The translations under genes and the position numbers were made by a program. From positions 1 to 64,000 of the forward strand of contig JACQCA010000019.1 of the NCBI GenBank assembly GCA_016201865.1: DNA of 64,000 bases, read 5' to 3'. Positions 62,741-64,000 of this stretch are shown in pieces. The notes below the pieces were generated by a model. That model was given only the letters and a program-made list of their open reading frames with translations, did not search any database and had not been told where the DNA came from. This stretch comes from Nitrospirota bacterium (lineage in GTDB: Bacteria; Nitrospirota; Nitrospiria; JACQBZ01). The stretch's first letter is position 1. Every line of letters starts with the position of its first letter.

Positions 62741-64000
62741 TTATTTTAAGCCGTACGCTTTTTGAATGATCTGAATCGGATGGACCGATTTCTTCCCGGT
62801 GCTCTGCGTGAGCGCCATGCCGGAGAGGGGACAGTCCGAGGCGGTCACATCCGGTTTGGCATTCTCGACGGCGGCAAAGGCTTTCCGCCCGACCTTGAGC
62901 GAGAAGTCGTAGTATTCTTGTTTTACCCCGAACGTGCCGTCATGTCCGGAACATTTCTCGATCACCTCGACCGTGATCCCGGGAATCAGCTTCATCAGGT
63001 CACGGGATTTCAGCCCGATGTTCTGGTCCCGCAGATGGCACGGCACCTGGTAGGCGACCTTGCCGGGGCTGGAGACGAAATCCTTCGCAAGTTTCCCCTG
63101 GCTGTCGAGTTTCATGAGATATTCGCAGAGATCATAGGTGTTGGCCGCGACCTTCCGCGCCTCTTCCGTCGGAACGAGGTCCGGGTATTCCTTCTTCAGC
63201 ATCAGGCTGCAGGTCGGCATGGGGGAGACAATTTTATAGCCCGCATCCACGGCGGCTGCCAGACTCTTGATATTCGACCGGGCCTTTTGACGGACCGCCT
63301 CCAGATCCCCGATATCGAAGTACGGCATCCCGCAACATTCCTGCTCCGGGCAGATCACCTCGACGCCGTTTTTCTCAAGGACCTGGAGCGTGGCCTTGCC
63401 GATCTCGGGATCATGGCGGTTGACGTAACAGGTATAAAAGAGCGCCACCTTTTCTTCCATCATAGGGGCTCGCGTCGCCCCCTCCACCGGCGAAGCCGGA
63501 TGGAGCCTCCCCCTCTCGCTCGCTTCCGCTCGCTGGGTATCTACAAACGATTGCCGATGGAAATGGGGAAAAAGTCTTTCCCGGTGAATACCCATCACTT
63601 TTTCAAGTACCCAGCGCACCGACGGTTGCCGCAGAGCCCAGTTGGTCAGCGGAGCGATCATTCCGCCCAGGCGCCCCATGAAATCCACATCGGCCAGAAA
63701 CCGGTCGCGCAGTCCGGCCGGTTGCCGGTTCAACTTTAAATGCTTTCCCCAAAGCATGAGCCGCGGAAAATCCAGGTCGTAATGATGCGGGGGGCAATAA
63801 GGACAGTGGTTAAAACAGAGTTTGCAATAATAACAGAGATCCACCACCTGATTTAAAACCAGGGCGTCCAGCGCGTTCACTTCGCCGTCTTTGTCGTCGA
63901 CGCCGCGGAACAGCACATCAAACGACGGGCAAAGGTTAAAGCATCTCCGGCATCCGTTGCAGATCTCATAGACACGCAACGTCTCGGTGTCAAAGGCTTT
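62741..64000 (-). CDS. GlpC/HdrB-type Fe-S oxidoreductase, probably continuing past the window edge
   Basis: 'CNGCRRCFNLCPSF', 'CYYCKLCFNHCPYCPPH', CCG motifs 'CPEQECCGMPYF' and 'KCSGHDGTFG'; the frame stays open to position 64000. Confidence 0.88.
   Translation of the reverse strand, partial: KAFDTETLRVYEICNGCRRCFNLCPSFDVLFRGVDDKDGEVNALDALVLNQVVDLCYYCKLCFNHCPYCPPHHYDLDFPRLMLWGKHLKLNRQPAGLRDRFLADVDFMGRLGGMIAPLTNWALRQPSVRWVLEKVMGIHRERLFPHFHRQSFVDTQRAEASERGRLHPASPVEGATRAPMMEEKVALFYTCYVNRHDPEIGKATLQVLEKNGVEVICPEQECCGMPYFDIGDLEAVRQKARSNIKSLAAAVDAGYKIVSPMPTCSLMLKKEYPDLVPTEEARKVAANTYDLCEYLMKLDSQGKLAKDFVSSPGKVAYQVPCHLRDQNIGLKSRDLMKLIPGITVEVIEKCSGHDGTFGVKQEYYDFSLKVGRKAFAAVENAKPDVTASDCPLSGMALTQSTGKKSVHPIQIIQKAYGLK
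63462..63544. repeat. ~80-bp hairpin element, copy C, in frame inside the Fe-S oxidoreductase CDS
   Basis: Encodes '...DTQRAEASERGRLHPASPVEGATRAPMM...'. Confidence 0.88.

Noticed and set aside
1-64000. CRISPR arrays, tRNA/rRNA genes, prophage or secretion-system clusters
   Set aside because: No regularly spaced repeats, no recognisable tRNA/rRNA sequence and no phage structural genes were seen in the intergenic gaps; a tRNAscan/Infernal run would be decisive

Overview
A 64 kb, GC-rich, densely coding bacterial chromosomal segment. Gene content (YqgE, S21, Der, Mrp/DUF971/Nfu, DUF3501 with a GlpC/HdrB-like Fe-S protein, NorQ/NorD-like pair, PCP_red proteins) suggests a Nitrospirota-like organism, but that is inference. 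I found no rRNA, tRNA, CRISPR array or prophage. Most of the window is ordinary housekeeping and envelope genes. The parts worth a second look are: (1) a 61-aa single-domain histone-fold protein behind an extended -10 promoter; (2) two proteins built from repeated PCP_red (protochlorophyllide-reductase C-terminal-like) domains, one fused to two universal-stress domains and a rubredoxin-like knuckle, with a NorQ/NorD-like chaperone locus upstream of that one; (3) a TlpA / DUF4266 / DUF3570 / CcdA / ApbE locus whose small lipoprotein ends in GGGCGCN; (4) several families of dispersed palindromes, including a RAYT transposase gene with 28-bp hairpins upstream, inside and at its 3' end, and an ~80-bp hairpin element in three copies, one read in frame within an Fe-S oxidoreductase and one encoding the C-terminus of a PHP protein; (5) a DUF6502 + 2x DUF5666 locus with a perfect consensus promoter, probably leaderless; (6) three adjacent phospholipase-type genes; (7) a truncated threonine aldolase ending in a degenerate 21-bp repeat. 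Family names come from reading motifs in the supplied translations; no database search was run.
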